Assembly: GCA_017744915.1 (NCBI GenBank)
Contig: JAGIAH010000005.1
Coordinates: 186,001 to 250,000 of the forward strand
Direction of reading: 5' to 3'
Source: Agrobacterium tumefaciens
Lineage (GTDB): Bacteria; Pseudomonadota; Alphaproteobacteria; Rhizobiales; Rhizobiaceae
DNA length: 64,000 nt
Part shown: positions 19,518 to 28,297 of the stretch, piece after piece
Layout: each line of letters opens with the position of its first letter
How positions within the stretch are numbered: the stretch's first letter is position 1
Made by a program: the position numbers and the translations under genes
The notes under the pieces: generated by a model
Told to the model about the DNA's origin: nothing
Seen by the model: the letters and a program-made list of their open reading frames with translations, nothing else
Databases searched by the model: none

Positions 19518-20732
19518 TTACTTGGCTTCCGGATTGGCTTGCGCCGTTCTGGTGGTTTCCGGCGCCGTGCGCGTATCGACATCGACAACGACGCTCAGGC
19601 CCGCGCGCAGATTATGCTTGGCGAGGTCTTCCCCGGAGAAGACGATGCGCACCGGCACACGCTGGATGACCTTGGTGAAGTTGCCCGTGGCATTTTCCGG
19701 CGGCAGCATGGAGAAGACCGAGCCGGAACCGGGCGAGATCGACTGCACCGTGCCTTCGATCGTCGCATCGTCAAATGCGTCGACATGCACGCGCACCTTC
19801 GAACCGGGCACGACGCGGGCAAGCTGCGTTTCCTTGAAATTGGCGTCGATATAAAGCTCGTTCATCGGCACCAGCGAAGCCAGACGCTTGCCGACCGAAA
19901 CCAGATCGCCCGTCTGCACCGCCAGATTGCCGATGACGCCATCATAGGGCGCCTTCAGAACCGTGAAGGCAAGATCGCGGGCCGCCTTGTCGCGGGAAAG
20001 CTGCAGCGAGCGGATGGTGCTTTCGGCCTCCTCGCGCTGGGCACGCAGAAGTTCGACATTGGCCTTGGCCGAGGAGATGGAAGCATCGCCTGCGACAACA
20101 TTCGCCCTCGCCTGGTCCAGCGCGACCTGCGCATTGTCGGAAGCGGCAACCGTGCCGACGTCCTTCGCCTGCAACTCGCTCGCGCGCTTCTGGGTGATTT
20201 CGGCACCGCGAAGCGCGGCATCCAGCGCGCCCTTCTGGGCAACAGCCTGTTCCAGCGCGGCTTCGCCGCCGACGATCTGCGCATCGATGCGCTTCAGCGA
20301 CAGTTCTTCCGTGCGGATCTGCGCCTCGGCCTGCTCGAGCGCGATGCGATAATCGCCATCATCCAGCGTCACCAGCGGATCACCCGCCTTGACTTCCTGG
20401 TTCTCGACCACATTCACCTTGGCGACATAACCGGAGACCTTCGGTGCGATGACGGCGATATCACCTTCTATATAGGCATCGTCCGTCGAGACCATGAAGC
20501 GGCCATCGATCCACCAGTTATAACCATACCAGCCGGCACCGGCCAAAAGGGCAAGGGCGAAGATCGGCAGAAGCGGCGAACGCTTCTTGGCCTTCGGTGC
20601 TGCAACGGTTTGGGGCGGCTGCTGGGGCGAAGCCTCAACCGGCTTTGCGGGAGAGGTCTCGGCCTTGGCGGAAACATCCACCTCTTCCGCATCGTTGGCG
20701 GCGCGAACCGCGCTATTCTTCTGGGCCGACAT
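19518..20732 (-). CDS. emrA: HlyD/EmrA membrane fusion protein of multidrug pump
   Basis: The 404-residue protein has a cytoplasmic alanine/proline-rich N-terminus (about 50 residues), one membrane helix (LLPIFALALLAGAGWYGYNWW), then the biotinyl-lipoyl-like strand DDAYIEGDIAVIAPKVSGYV and a long coiled-coil hairpin (about residues 130-260), and the C-terminal barrel. This is the standard EmrA architecture. It bridges the inner-membrane EmrB to an outer-membrane factor. It is transcribed away from the TetR gene, with two inverted repeats in the shared promoter region. Confidence 0.93.
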   Translation of the reverse strand: MSAQKNSAVRAANDAEEVDVSAKAETSPAKPVEASPQQPPQTVAAPKAKKRSPLLPIFALALLAGAGWYGYNWWIDGRFMVSTDDAYIEGDIAVIAPKVSGYVAKVNVVENQEVKAGDPLVTLDDGDYRIALEQAEAQIRTEELSLKRIDAQIVGGEAALEQAVAQKGALDAALRGAEITQKRASELQAKDVGTVAASDNAQVALDQARANVVAGDASISSAKANVELLRAQREEAESTIRSLQLSRDKAARDLAFTVLKAPYDGVIGNLAVQTGDLVSVGKRLASLVPMNELYIDANFKETQLARVVPGSKVRVHVDAFDDATIEGTVQSISPGSGSVFSMLPPENATGNFTKVIQRVPVRIVFSGEDLAKHNLRAGLSVVVDVDTRTAPETTRTAQANPEAK

Positions 20733-20772
20733 GAGAGATTACCGTGATAGATTGAAGAAAATTTTTCGAACT

Positions 20773-20786
20773 GAACCGTTCGGTTC
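20773..20786. promoter_or_regulatory. Operator-like repeat 1 between emrA and its TetR gene
   Basis: GAACC-GTTC-GGTTC is an inverted repeat 41 bases upstream of the emrA start. It shares the GAACC-N4-GGTTC form with the site at 20828-20841, as expected for TetR-family operators. Confidence 0.72.
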
Positions 20787-20827
20787 GATTGACATAATCT
20801 CTTTCCTGACACATATCAAGTGTTATC

Positions 20828-20841
20828 GAACCGATTGGTTC
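20828..20841. promoter_or_regulatory. Operator-like repeat 2 between emrA and its TetR gene
   Basis: GAACC-GATT-GGTTC, extended to CGAACC/GGTTCG, lies about 50 bases upstream of the TetR start. A further half site GTTCGGTT follows at about 20845-20852. The two full sites are centred 55 bases apart. Confidence 0.72.
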
Positions 20842-20892
20842 GACGTTCGGTTAATTTTTTTTACGTCATTCCGATGCTAAGGAGCATCAGTG

Positions 20893-21579
20893 ATGGCAGG
20901 TGAAGACAGGGATATGGAGACGGAAACGGAAACGGGCTGTCCGGGCAATACCGCCGGGCGTTTTGCGGCGGGTGAAGACCCCGCCAAACGCGATCAGATT
21001 CTGGCGGGCGCCTGGCGTGTGTTCAAACGCAAGGGCTTCGACGCGGCCAGCATGAACGACATCACGCGGGAAGCCGGCGTTTCCAAGGGCACGATTTATG
21101 TCTATTTCTCCAACAAGGAGGATCTGTTCGTCGCCCTCGTCGACCATCACCGCAACGAATTCGCCACCTCCATGCGCCATATTCTCGAGGGCACCGAGGA
21201 GGTGCGCGAGGGGCTGGAACAGTTCGGCAAGGCCTTTGCCAACAAGATGATCTGTTCCGACATGATTCCGGCCATGCGTTCGGTGATCGGCGTCATCGAC
21301 CGCATGCCGAAACTGGCGCAGCGTTTTTTCCTCTCCGCGCCGAACAATGTGCGCACCGTGCTTCTGGATTTCATCGAACATCAGGTCGAGATCGGCCACC
21401 TAAAGGTGGACGACCCTGAGCTGGCCGCCCGGCAATATATCGAGCTTTCCACCGGCACCTTCTTCAAGCTCCGGCTGTTCGGCGAGCTGGAAGGCCCGGT
21501 TCCCGACGAGGAACTGGACCGGGTGATCGGCAGCGCCATCAACGTATTCATGGCCGCTTACGGAACCGACAAGGCCTGA
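20893..21579 (+). CDS. emrR: TetR-family repressor, likely controls emrAB
   Basis: The roughly 228-residue protein has an N-terminal TetR helix-turn-helix (DITREAGVSKGTIYVYFSNKEDLF, residues about 51-74) and a helical ligand-binding C-terminal domain of the size seen in AcrR-like repressors. A GTG codon at 20890 is immediately upstream in frame; AAGGAG at 20879 suits either start. Its divergence from emrA, with paired GAACC-N4-GGTTC sites between, strongly suggests it represses both emrAB and itself. The gene symbol follows my memory of the A. tumefaciens emrR-emrAB system. Confidence 0.85.
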   Translation: MAGEDRDMETETETGCPGNTAGRFAAGEDPAKRDQILAGAWRVFKRKGFDAASMNDITREAGVSKGTIYVYFSNKEDLFVALVDHHRNEFATSMRHILEGTEEVREGLEQFGKAFANKMICSDMIPAMRSVIGVIDRMPKLAQRFFLSAPNNVRTVLLDFIEHQVEIGHLKVDDPELAARQYIELSTGTFFKLRLFGELEGPVPDEELDRVIGSAINVFMAAYGTDKA

Positions 21580-21742
21580 GATCATTCAGCAACGGCGTGA
21601 ACGCCAATACGCGGCCTGCGCGAAATTTCGATGAAATCTTGCGCTCCGGAGCCATCATCTCCTTGTTTCTCGCGTATTGCGCTATAAATTCCACCCACCG
21701 AATGTTTCGGCTGGCCTTGTTGCTGAAAGGAAAACCTACCTG

Positions 21743-22501
21743 ATGGAGTCCGTTCTCCCTCTTCTATCTGATCCCGCCGCATGGGTGGCGCTCGTCACCC
21801 TGATCGTTATGGAAGTCGTGCTCGGCATCGACAACCTGATCTTCATCTCGATCCTCACCAACAAGCTGCCGCCCGAACAGCGTGAAAAAGCCCGCAAGAT
21901 CGGTATAGGCCTTGCGCTCATCATGCGCCTTGGCCTGCTCGGCACCGTCGCATGGATCGTGCAGCTCACCACGCCGGTCTTCGAACTCTTCGGCCACGCC
22001 TTCTCGTGGAAGGACATGATCCTGATCGCCGGCGGTCTCTTCCTGATGTGGAAGGCCACCAAGGAAATCCACCACAATGTCGACCCGGAAGACCACAAGG
22101 AAGACATGGTGGGCGGCCCTGTGGGCATGAATTTCGGCGCCGCCATCGGCCAGATCCTGCTGCTCGACCTCGTCTTCTCGGTGGACAGCATCATCACCGC
22201 CGTGGGCATGACGCCACATCTGCCGATCATGATCGTCGCGGTCATCGTCGCCGTCACCGTCATGCTGCTGGCTGCAACGCCGCTCGCCAACTTCATCGAG
22301 CGCAACCCCACCATCGTCATGCTGGCGCTCGCCTTCCTGATGATGATCGGCACGACGCTGATCGCCGAAGGCATGGGCTTCCATGTTCCGAAGGGTTACG
22401 TCTATGCCGCCATGGCGTTTTCGGCACTGGTGGAACTGCTCAACATGCTGGCCCGCAACGCGCGCCGCCGCAAGAAGGCGGAAGCGGGCGAGACGCATTG
22501 A
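21743..22501 (+). CDS. TerC family membrane protein
   Basis: The 252-residue protein has about seven hydrophobic helices and the two acidic TerC motifs, [15 protein letters not shown] and [17 protein letters not shown], whose aspartates are proposed to carry metal ions. Relatives include tellurite-resistance TerC and manganese exporters of the YceF/Alx group. The substrate is not established. I start at ATG 21743 ([10 protein letters not shown]); an upstream in-frame ATG at 21677 adds 22 non-family residues. It is a single gene ended by a palindrome. Confidence 0.88.
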   Translation: MESVLPLLSDPAAWVALVTLIVMEVVLGIDNLIFISILTNKLPPEQREKARKIGIGLALIMRLGLLGTVAWIVQLTTPVFELFGHAFSWKDMILIAGGLFLMWKATKEIHHNVDPEDHKEDMVGGPVGMNFGAAIGQILLLDLVFSVDSIITAVGMTPHLPIMIVAVIVAVTVMLLAATPLANFIERNPTIVMLALAFLMMIGTTLIAEGMGFHVPKGYVYAAMAFSALVELLNMLARNARRRKKAEAGETH

Positions 22502-22513
22502 CCGCACGTCCTT

Positions 22514-22544
22514 CCGTCATGCCGGATCGAGTCCGGCATGACGG
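22514..22544. repeat. Palindrome downstream of the terC-like gene
   Basis: CCGTCATGCCGGA-N5-TCCGGCATGACGG is a perfect 13-base-pair stem. It matches the terminal hairpin of repeat family A and may serve as a transcript end, although no T-run follows. Confidence 0.75.
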
Positions 22545-22661
22545 AGAATTCTTGCATCCTCAGTTCCAGCCAAGGAACCGCATGACCTCGCCTTGCGTTC
22601 TTCGATATCATCACCGATAGAGCCCTCTACCGGTGCCTCTCCTTCGAAAGCATGAGCAAGC

Positions 22662-24434
22662 ATGACGACAGACCAGATCCTCGCCTTCACCGTCATCGCC
22701 GGCATGATGGTCGCGTTCATCTGGGACAGGTTCCGTTACGACGTCATTGCCTGCAGTGCGTTGCTGGTGGCGGTGGCGGTGGGTGTCGTGCCATTCGACC
22801 GGGCTTTTTCCGGTTTTTCCGACGATATCGTCATCATCGTCGGCAGCGCGCTGATCGTCAGTTCCGCCGTGGCGCGGTCGGGCATCGTCGATATGACGAT
22901 CAAGAAATATTTCCCGGAAATGCATTCCAAGAGCCTGCAACTGGCCTTTCTGATGATCGTCGTCGCCATCATGTCGGCCTTCATCAAGAATATCGGCGCG
23001 CTCGCCATCATGATGCCGGTCGCCTTCCAGTTCGCCCGCAAATCCGGCAGCCCGGTTTCCTATTATCTGATGCCCATGGCCTTTGCCGCACTGCTGGGCG
23101 GGCTGATGACGCAGATCGGCACCTCGCCCAATATCGTCGTTTCCCGCCTGCGTGAGGAGATGACCGGGCAGAGCTTCACCATGTTCGATTTCACGCCCGT
23201 CGGTGCGGGGCTGACCGTCATCGGCATCATTTTCCTGACCTTCGGTTACCGGCTGCTGCCAGTGCGCAACCGCCAGCAGGCCTCGGTGGAGGATATTCTC
23301 GACCAGTCCGCCTATACCGCCGAAGCGACGCTGCCCGCCGACAGCACCTATGCGGAAAAGCCGCTGCGCGAATTGCTGAAACAGGCCGATGGCGGCGTGA
23401 TCGCCAGCACGATCCTGCGCGGGCCGCGGCGCATTTCGCCCTTCCCCGACGTAACGCTGAAGGCGGGCGACACCATTCTTCTCGAAGGCGGGCCGGAAGG
23501 GCTCGACCGCATCGTCTCGCAGGCGAAGCTTTTGCTGTCCGGCAAGCCGCTGACGGAGAACGGCCAGAAAACCGCCGACCTCATTTCCATGGAAGCGGTG
23601 ATCAGCAATGAATCGGTGCTGAGCGGCATTTCCGCGCGCGAACTGTCACTTTCCTATACGCGCGGTGTCAATCTCATCGCGGTGAGCCGCCGCGGCCAGC
23701 GCGTCAGCCAGCGGCTTTCCGAACTGACATTGCAGGCGGGTGACGTCATTCTTTTGCAGGGAAGCCGCAAGAACCTGCCGCAGGTGCTGCAGGAATTTTC
23801 GCTCTTGCCGCTGGCGCAGCGGGAAATCCTGCTCGGCGTGCAGCGCCGCGCGCTTCTGCCCCTCATCGTTCTGGCCGCCGCCATGATTGCCGCCGGCAGC
23901 GGGCTGGTGCCGGTCTCCGTCGCCTTTTTCGCCGCCGCCTTCCTGATGATCGTCGTCGGCGCGATACCGCTAACCGAAGTCTATAAATCCATCGACGGGC
24001 CGATCCTCGTCATGCTTGCCGCCCTCATTCCAGTCAGTGACTCGCTGCGGACAAGCGGCGCCAGCGAATTGATCGCCGCCTGGCTCGGCCATGCGGCGCA
24101 GGGCCTGCCACCGTTTGCAGCGCTCGGCATGATCCTTTTGACCGCCATGGCGGTGACGCCCTTCCTCAACAATGCCGCCACCGTGCTGGTCATGGGGCCC
24201 ATCGCCGCCGGTTTCGCCACGACCCTCGGTTTCCGGCCGGAGGCCTTTTTGATGGCCGTGGCGATCGGCGCAGGCTGCGATTTCCTCACCCCCATCGGCC
24301 ACCAGTGCAACACGCTGGTCATGGGCCCCGGCGGCTACCGCTTCAGCGACTATCCGCGCCTCGGCCTGCCGCTGTCGATCATGATCGTCATCGCCAGCAT
24401 TCCCATGCTGCTTTACGTCTGGCCGGTGAACTGA
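22662..24434 (+). CDS. SLC13-type permease with two TrkA-C domains
   Basis: The 590-residue protein has roughly five N-terminal helices, a soluble insert with two TrkA-C (RCK-C) like domains (about residues 205-375; motifs GVNLIAVSRRGQ and AGDTILLEGG), and a second helical half. The repeated TQIGTSPNIVVSRL and LTPIGHQCNTLVMGPGGYR segments resemble the ion-binding hairpins of the divalent anion/Na+ symporter superfamily. Proteins of this layout are annotated as sulfate, citrate or other anion transporters; the substrate is unknown. The ATG at 22662 has only a weak ribosome site. Confidence 0.85.
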   Translation: MTTDQILAFTVIAGMMVAFIWDRFRYDVIACSALLVAVAVGVVPFDRAFSGFSDDIVIIVGSALIVSSAVARSGIVDMTIKKYFPEMHSKSLQLAFLMIVVAIMSAFIKNIGALAIMMPVAFQFARKSGSPVSYYLMPMAFAALLGGLMTQIGTSPNIVVSRLREEMTGQSFTMFDFTPVGAGLTVIGIIFLTFGYRLLPVRNRQQASVEDILDQSAYTAEATLPADSTYAEKPLRELLKQADGGVIASTILRGPRRISPFPDVTLKAGDTILLEGGPEGLDRIVSQAKLLLSGKPLTENGQKTADLISMEAVISNESVLSGISARELSLSYTRGVNLIAVSRRGQRVSQRLSELTLQAGDVILLQGSRKNLPQVLQEFSLLPLAQREILLGVQRRALLPLIVLAAAMIAAGSGLVPVSVAFFAAAFLMIVVGAIPLTEVYKSIDGPILVMLAALIPVSDSLRTSGASELIAAWLGHAAQGLPPFAALGMILLTAMAVTPFLNNAATVLVMGPIAAGFATTLGFRPEAFLMAVAIGAGCDFLTPIGHQCNTLVMGPGGYRFSDYPRLGLPLSIMIVIASIPMLLYVWPVN

Positions 24435-24646
24435 GGCCGGGCGGCAGGACCGGCCAACCCCTCGGGACTCCATATTTCCTTGACGCCTGCGGCAGAATAT
24501 GGCCTAAGCCGAAGCCGAACGGGAATATGAAAAAGGCACTTTCTTTTCGCCTTTCGACATGATGTCCTGCCGCATCCAAACGAAAACTCCGTGATATCAG
24601 GGTGAACCGCCCCGATGTCACTTCCACGTCACGACGAGTGAATTTC

Positions 24647-26104
24647 ATGACCACTTCCGGCGTTCGCGTCCGCATTGCACCTTCCCCCACCGGCGAGCCG
24701 CATGTCGGCACGGCTTACATCGCGCTGTTCAACTATCTCTTCGCCAAGAAACATGGCGGCGAGTTCATCCTGCGCATCGAGGATACCGACGCCACCCGCT
24801 CGACCCTTGAATATGAGCAGAAAGTGCTGGAAGCGCTGCGCTGGACCGGCCTCACCTGGTCGGAAGGCCCCGATGTCGGCGGCCCTTACGGCCCCTATCG
24901 CCAGTCCGAGCGCAAGGCCATGTATTGGCCCTATGCCGAAGAGCTCTTGGAAAAAGGCCACGCCTTCCGCTGTTTCTGCACGCCCGAGCGGCTGGAAGAA
25001 ATGCGCGAAGCCCAGCGCGCCAGCGGCAAGCCGCCGAAATATGACGGCCATTGCCTCAACCTGAAGGCCGAGGAAGTCACCGCTCGCGTTGCCGCCGGCG
25101 AGGCCAATGTCGTGCGCATGAAAATCCCGACCGAAGGTTCGTGCGATTTCCACGACGGCGTTTATGGCGATGTCTCGATCCCGTGGGATTCGGTCGACAT
25201 GCAGGTGCTGATCAAGGCCGACGGCATGCCGACCTATCACATGGCAAACGTCATTGACGACCATCTGATGAAGATCACCCATGTGGCGCGCGGCGAAGAG
25301 TGGTTGGCGTCTGTGCCCAAGCACATTCTGCTTTACCGTTATTTCGGCTGGGATCAGCCGGTGTTCATGCATCTTTCGCTGATGCGCAACGCCGACAAGT
25401 CGAAGCTTTCCAAGCGCAAGAACCCGACCTCGATCTCTTATTATTCCGCGCTCGGTTACCTGCCGGAAGCGCTGATGAACTTCCTCGGCCTGTTCTTCAT
25501 CCAGATCGCCGAAGGTGAAGAGCTTTTGACCATGGACGAGCTCGCCGCAAAGTTCGACCCGGAAGCGCTGTCCAAGGCCGGCGCCATCTTCGACATCCAG
25601 AAGCTGGACTGGCTGAATGGCCGCTGGCTGCGTGAAAAGCTTTCGCCGGAAGAGTTCATTGCCCGGACTCTGGAATGGGCGATGGAAAACTCCCGCCTGA
25701 CCGAAGGCCTGAAGCTTTCGCAGAGCCGCATTTCCAAGCTCGGTGAATTGCCGAACCTTGCCGGCTTCCTGCTCGCAAGCGATGCCGGCCTGACGCCGGC
25801 GTCCTTTGCCGGGCTGAAAAGCAAACCGGAGGAAATCCACGAGATCCTCACCACCGTTGCAGCCGATCTGGAAAAGATGCCGGACTGGAACGTGGAGGCC
25901 ATCGAAGCCGAGCTGCGCGATGTTGCCGAACGCACGGGCAAGAAGCTGCGCGTCGTCACGCCGCCGCTTTTTGTTGCCATGTCCGGTTCCTCGCGCTCGC
26001 TGCCGCTGTTTGACTCGATGGCGCTGCTCGGCCGCTCGGTCGTGCGCCAGCGTTTGAAGGCTGCGATTGCCGTTGTGGCCACGATGGTTGGCAGTGGAAG
26101 CTGA
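24647..26104 (+). CDS. gltX: Glutamyl-tRNA synthetase
   Basis: The 485-residue class I synthetase charges tRNA(Glu). The HIGH-type motif is in APSPTGEPHVGTAY (residues 11-24) and the KMSKS-type motif is KLSKRKNPTS. A GTG at 24602 extends the frame by 15 residues (MNRPDVTSTSRRVNF) that are not typical, so ATG 24647 is preferred. Many alphaproteobacteria carry two GltX paralogs, and I cannot tell which this is. LysS follows downstream across a palindromic element. Confidence 0.95.
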   Translation: MTTSGVRVRIAPSPTGEPHVGTAYIALFNYLFAKKHGGEFILRIEDTDATRSTLEYEQKVLEALRWTGLTWSEGPDVGGPYGPYRQSERKAMYWPYAEELLEKGHAFRCFCTPERLEEMREAQRASGKPPKYDGHCLNLKAEEVTARVAAGEANVVRMKIPTEGSCDFHDGVYGDVSIPWDSVDMQVLIKADGMPTYHMANVIDDHLMKITHVARGEEWLASVPKHILLYRYFGWDQPVFMHLSLMRNADKSKLSKRKNPTSISYYSALGYLPEALMNFLGLFFIQIAEGEELLTMDELAAKFDPEALSKAGAIFDIQKLDWLNGRWLREKLSPEEFIARTLEWAMENSRLTEGLKLSQSRISKLGELPNLAGFLLASDAGLTPASFAGLKSKPEEIHEILTTVAADLEKMPDWNVEAIEAELRDVAERTGKKLRVVTPPLFVAMSGSSRSLPLFDSMALLGRSVVRQRLKAAIAVVATMVGSGS

Positions 26105-26161
26105 TAGTTATGTGCTGGCGGTGACGGCAGCACACTGAAATATACCCCTCTGCTTGGGGTA

Positions 26162-26297
26162 CCCCCCTCTGCCCTGCCGGGCATCTCCCCCACAAGGGGG
26201 GAGATCAGGTGCTGAACCCGCTCGTTTCTTGGGCAAGGTGCCAGCCGCTTGTCGATCTCCCCCCTTGTGGGGGAGATGTCCGGCAGGACAGAGGGGG
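26162..26297. repeat. Intergenic palindromic element, family C copy 2
   Basis: Arms CCCCCTCTGCCCTGCCGGGC and its inverse, then CATCTCCCCC.../GGGGGAGATG, flank a centre unlike that of copy 1. It occupies most of the gltX-lysS gap. Confidence 0.9.
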
Positions 26298-26352
26298 TAA
26301 CCCAGAGCGCCAAGGGTAACCGCAACGAACAAGTCCGCTAAAGGCGAACACA

Positions 26353-27852
26353 ATGAACGACAAGACAACCGAAACCACCGCCCTCTCCTCCGACGCCACC
26401 GAAGTGCGCCGCCAGAAGCTTGCGCTGCTGCGCGAACAGATCGGCGACGTCTATCCGGCGCATTTCCACCGCACGCTGACCAATGCCGAGCTTGCGGAAA
26501 AATATGCCGATATCGAAGCCGACGTCGAGACCGGCGATACGGTGACGGTGGCGGGTCGTGTTTATTCCTCGCGCAATTCCGGCATGTTCATGGATATCCA
26601 TGACGCCTCGGGCAAGGTGCAGATCTTCTCCCACAAGGACACGACGCCGGAAGCGGCCCGTAACCTGCTGCCGATGATCGATATCGGCGACATCATCGGC
26701 GTCACCGGCAAGGTGCGCCGCACCAAGCGCGGCGAGCTGACGATCAACGCCGAAGAAATCACCATGCTGACCAAGTCGCTGCTGCCCATGCCCGAAAAGT
26801 GGCACGGCGTCTCCGACATCGAGCTGCGTTACCGCAAGCGTCACCTCGATATCCTCTCCAACGAGGAATCCAAGCTGCGCTTCCTGCAGCGCTCGAAGAT
26901 CCTCTCCGGCATCCGTCGTTTCATGGAGGCCGAAGGCTTCCTCGAAGTGGAAACGCCGATGCTGCAGACCGTTTATGGCGGTGCGACGGCCGATCCGTTC
27001 AAGACCTTCCACAACACGCTGAAGATGGACATGTACCTGCGCATCGCGCCGGAACTGTTCCTGAAGCGCACGCTGGTTTCCGGCCTTTCCGACAAGGTCT
27101 TCGAAATCAACCGCAACTTCCGCAACGAAGGCGTTTCCACAAGGCACAATCCTGAATTCACCATGATGGAGTGCTACTGGGCCTATGCCGACTACGAAGA
27201 CATCATGGGTCTCGTGGAGCGGCTGTTCGAGACGCTGGCAATCTCGCTGCACGGCACCACCGAAGTCGAATTCCAGGGCCAGACGATCTCCTTCAAGGGT
27301 CCGTTCAAGCGCGTGCCGATGCCGGATGCGGTGAAGGAAGCGACCGGTATCGACTTCCTCGCCATCAAGACGGATGAAGAAGCCCGCGCTGCCGCCAAGG
27401 CTGCCGGTTTTGCCGTCGAGAAAGACTGGACCTGGGGCGAATGCCTTGCCTTCATCTTCGAAGAGAAGGTGGAAGGCACGCTGATCCAGCCGAGCCATGT
27501 CACGCATTTCCCGAAGGACATTTCGCCCTTCGCCAAGGAAGTACCGGGCGAACCGCGCCTCGTCGAGCGTTTCGAAAGCTATTGCAACGCCTGGGAAGTG
27601 GGCAACGCCTTCTCCGAACTCAATGATCCGGAAGAACAGCGCCGCCGCATGGTGGAACAGCTGGAACAGGCGCATGCCCGCGGCGAAAAGGACAAGCAGC
27701 TGGACGACGAATTCCTCGACGCCATCGACCAGGGCATGCCGCCCGCCGGTGGCCTCGGCATCGGTGTCGACCGCCTGATCATGTTGCTCACCAACGCCCC
27801 GTCGATCCGCGACGTCATCCTTTTCCCGGCCCGCCGCAACAAGGCGGACTGA
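26353..27852 (+). CDS. lysS: Lysyl-tRNA synthetase, class II
   Basis: The 499-residue enzyme charges tRNA(Lys). An OB-fold anticodon-binding domain (TVTVAGRVYSSRNSGMFMDI, about residues 60-145) is followed by the class II core: motif 1 region (RYRKRHLDILSN), motif 2 (FEINRNFRNEGVSTRHNPEF) and motif 3 (GGLGIGVDRLIMLLTN). Length and layout are normal. The ATG at 26353 has a weak AAAGGCG upstream. Confidence 0.96.
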   Translation: MNDKTTETTALSSDATEVRRQKLALLREQIGDVYPAHFHRTLTNAELAEKYADIEADVETGDTVTVAGRVYSSRNSGMFMDIHDASGKVQIFSHKDTTPEAARNLLPMIDIGDIIGVTGKVRRTKRGELTINAEEITMLTKSLLPMPEKWHGVSDIELRYRKRHLDILSNEESKLRFLQRSKILSGIRRFMEAEGFLEVETPMLQTVYGGATADPFKTFHNTLKMDMYLRIAPELFLKRTLVSGLSDKVFEINRNFRNEGVSTRHNPEFTMMECYWAYADYEDIMGLVERLFETLAISLHGTTEVEFQGQTISFKGPFKRVPMPDAVKEATGIDFLAIKTDEEARAAAKAAGFAVEKDWTWGECLAFIFEEKVEGTLIQPSHVTHFPKDISPFAKEVPGEPRLVERFESYCNAWEVGNAFSELNDPEEQRRRMVEQLEQAHARGEKDKQLDDEFLDAIDQGMPPAGGLGIGVDRLIMLLTNAPSIRDVILFPARRNKAD

Positions 27853-27866
27853 ACCAATAAACCACA

Positions 27867-27884
27867 GGCGGCCTCACGGCCGCC
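27867..27884 (+). terminator. GC-rich hairpin after lysS
   Basis: GGCGGCC-TCAC-GGCCGCC lies 15 bases past the lysS stop codon. There is no following T-run, so it may be only a 3'-end stabilising stem. Confidence 0.4.
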
Positions 27885-27895
27885 AATCACACCGA

Positions 27896-27981
27896 CGTCG
27901 TCCTTGGCCTCGTGCCGAGGATCTCATCCCGTCGAATAAAATCAATCGGTATCATCCTCTGGACAAGCCCGAGGATGATAC
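27896..27981. repeat. Intergenic palindromic element, family B copy 2
   Basis: Same layout as copy 1: a CCTTGGCCTCGTGCCGAGG hairpin, the GAATAAAATCA centre, and a closing CATCCTCTGG...CCCGAGGATG hairpin. It lies downstream of lysS. Confidence 0.88.
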
Positions 27982-28297
27982 CCAGAGACTATTGCCGCTC
28001 CATCACTCGCTTCAAAGGGCTGCGGGTCATCCGGAATTTAAACCGGACAGCGGCGGCACAGGCCCGACGATGACGTCGGCGCAGGTGACGAGATTTCATC
28101 CCGTCTTCCCGTCGATTTTCTGCCAGAAACAAGACATAGCGAAGTAGTTATCCGATTTTCAGTGAACGGATCGAATAAGTTTATTTAACTTTCAGTAGAA
28201 TATACTGGCGGCTTCACTTCAACTTGTGATACCCATTCTCCATCATTCGCATTGTGTTTGACGGCTTTCGATTAACGAGACCGTGGGGGAGATACGC
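27982..28297. other. AT-rich non-coding region before the patatin gene
   Basis: About 315 bases without a supportable ORF. The second half is clearly richer in A/T than its surroundings (for example around AATAAGTTTATTTAACTTTC) and should contain the patatin gene promoter. No repeat or RNA gene is recognised. Confidence 0.5.

Noticed and set aside
17762..19669. 635-codon plus-strand frame opposite emrB
   Set aside because: The product is dominated by Asp, His, Glu and Arg from reverse reading of membrane codons; no ribosome site or family.
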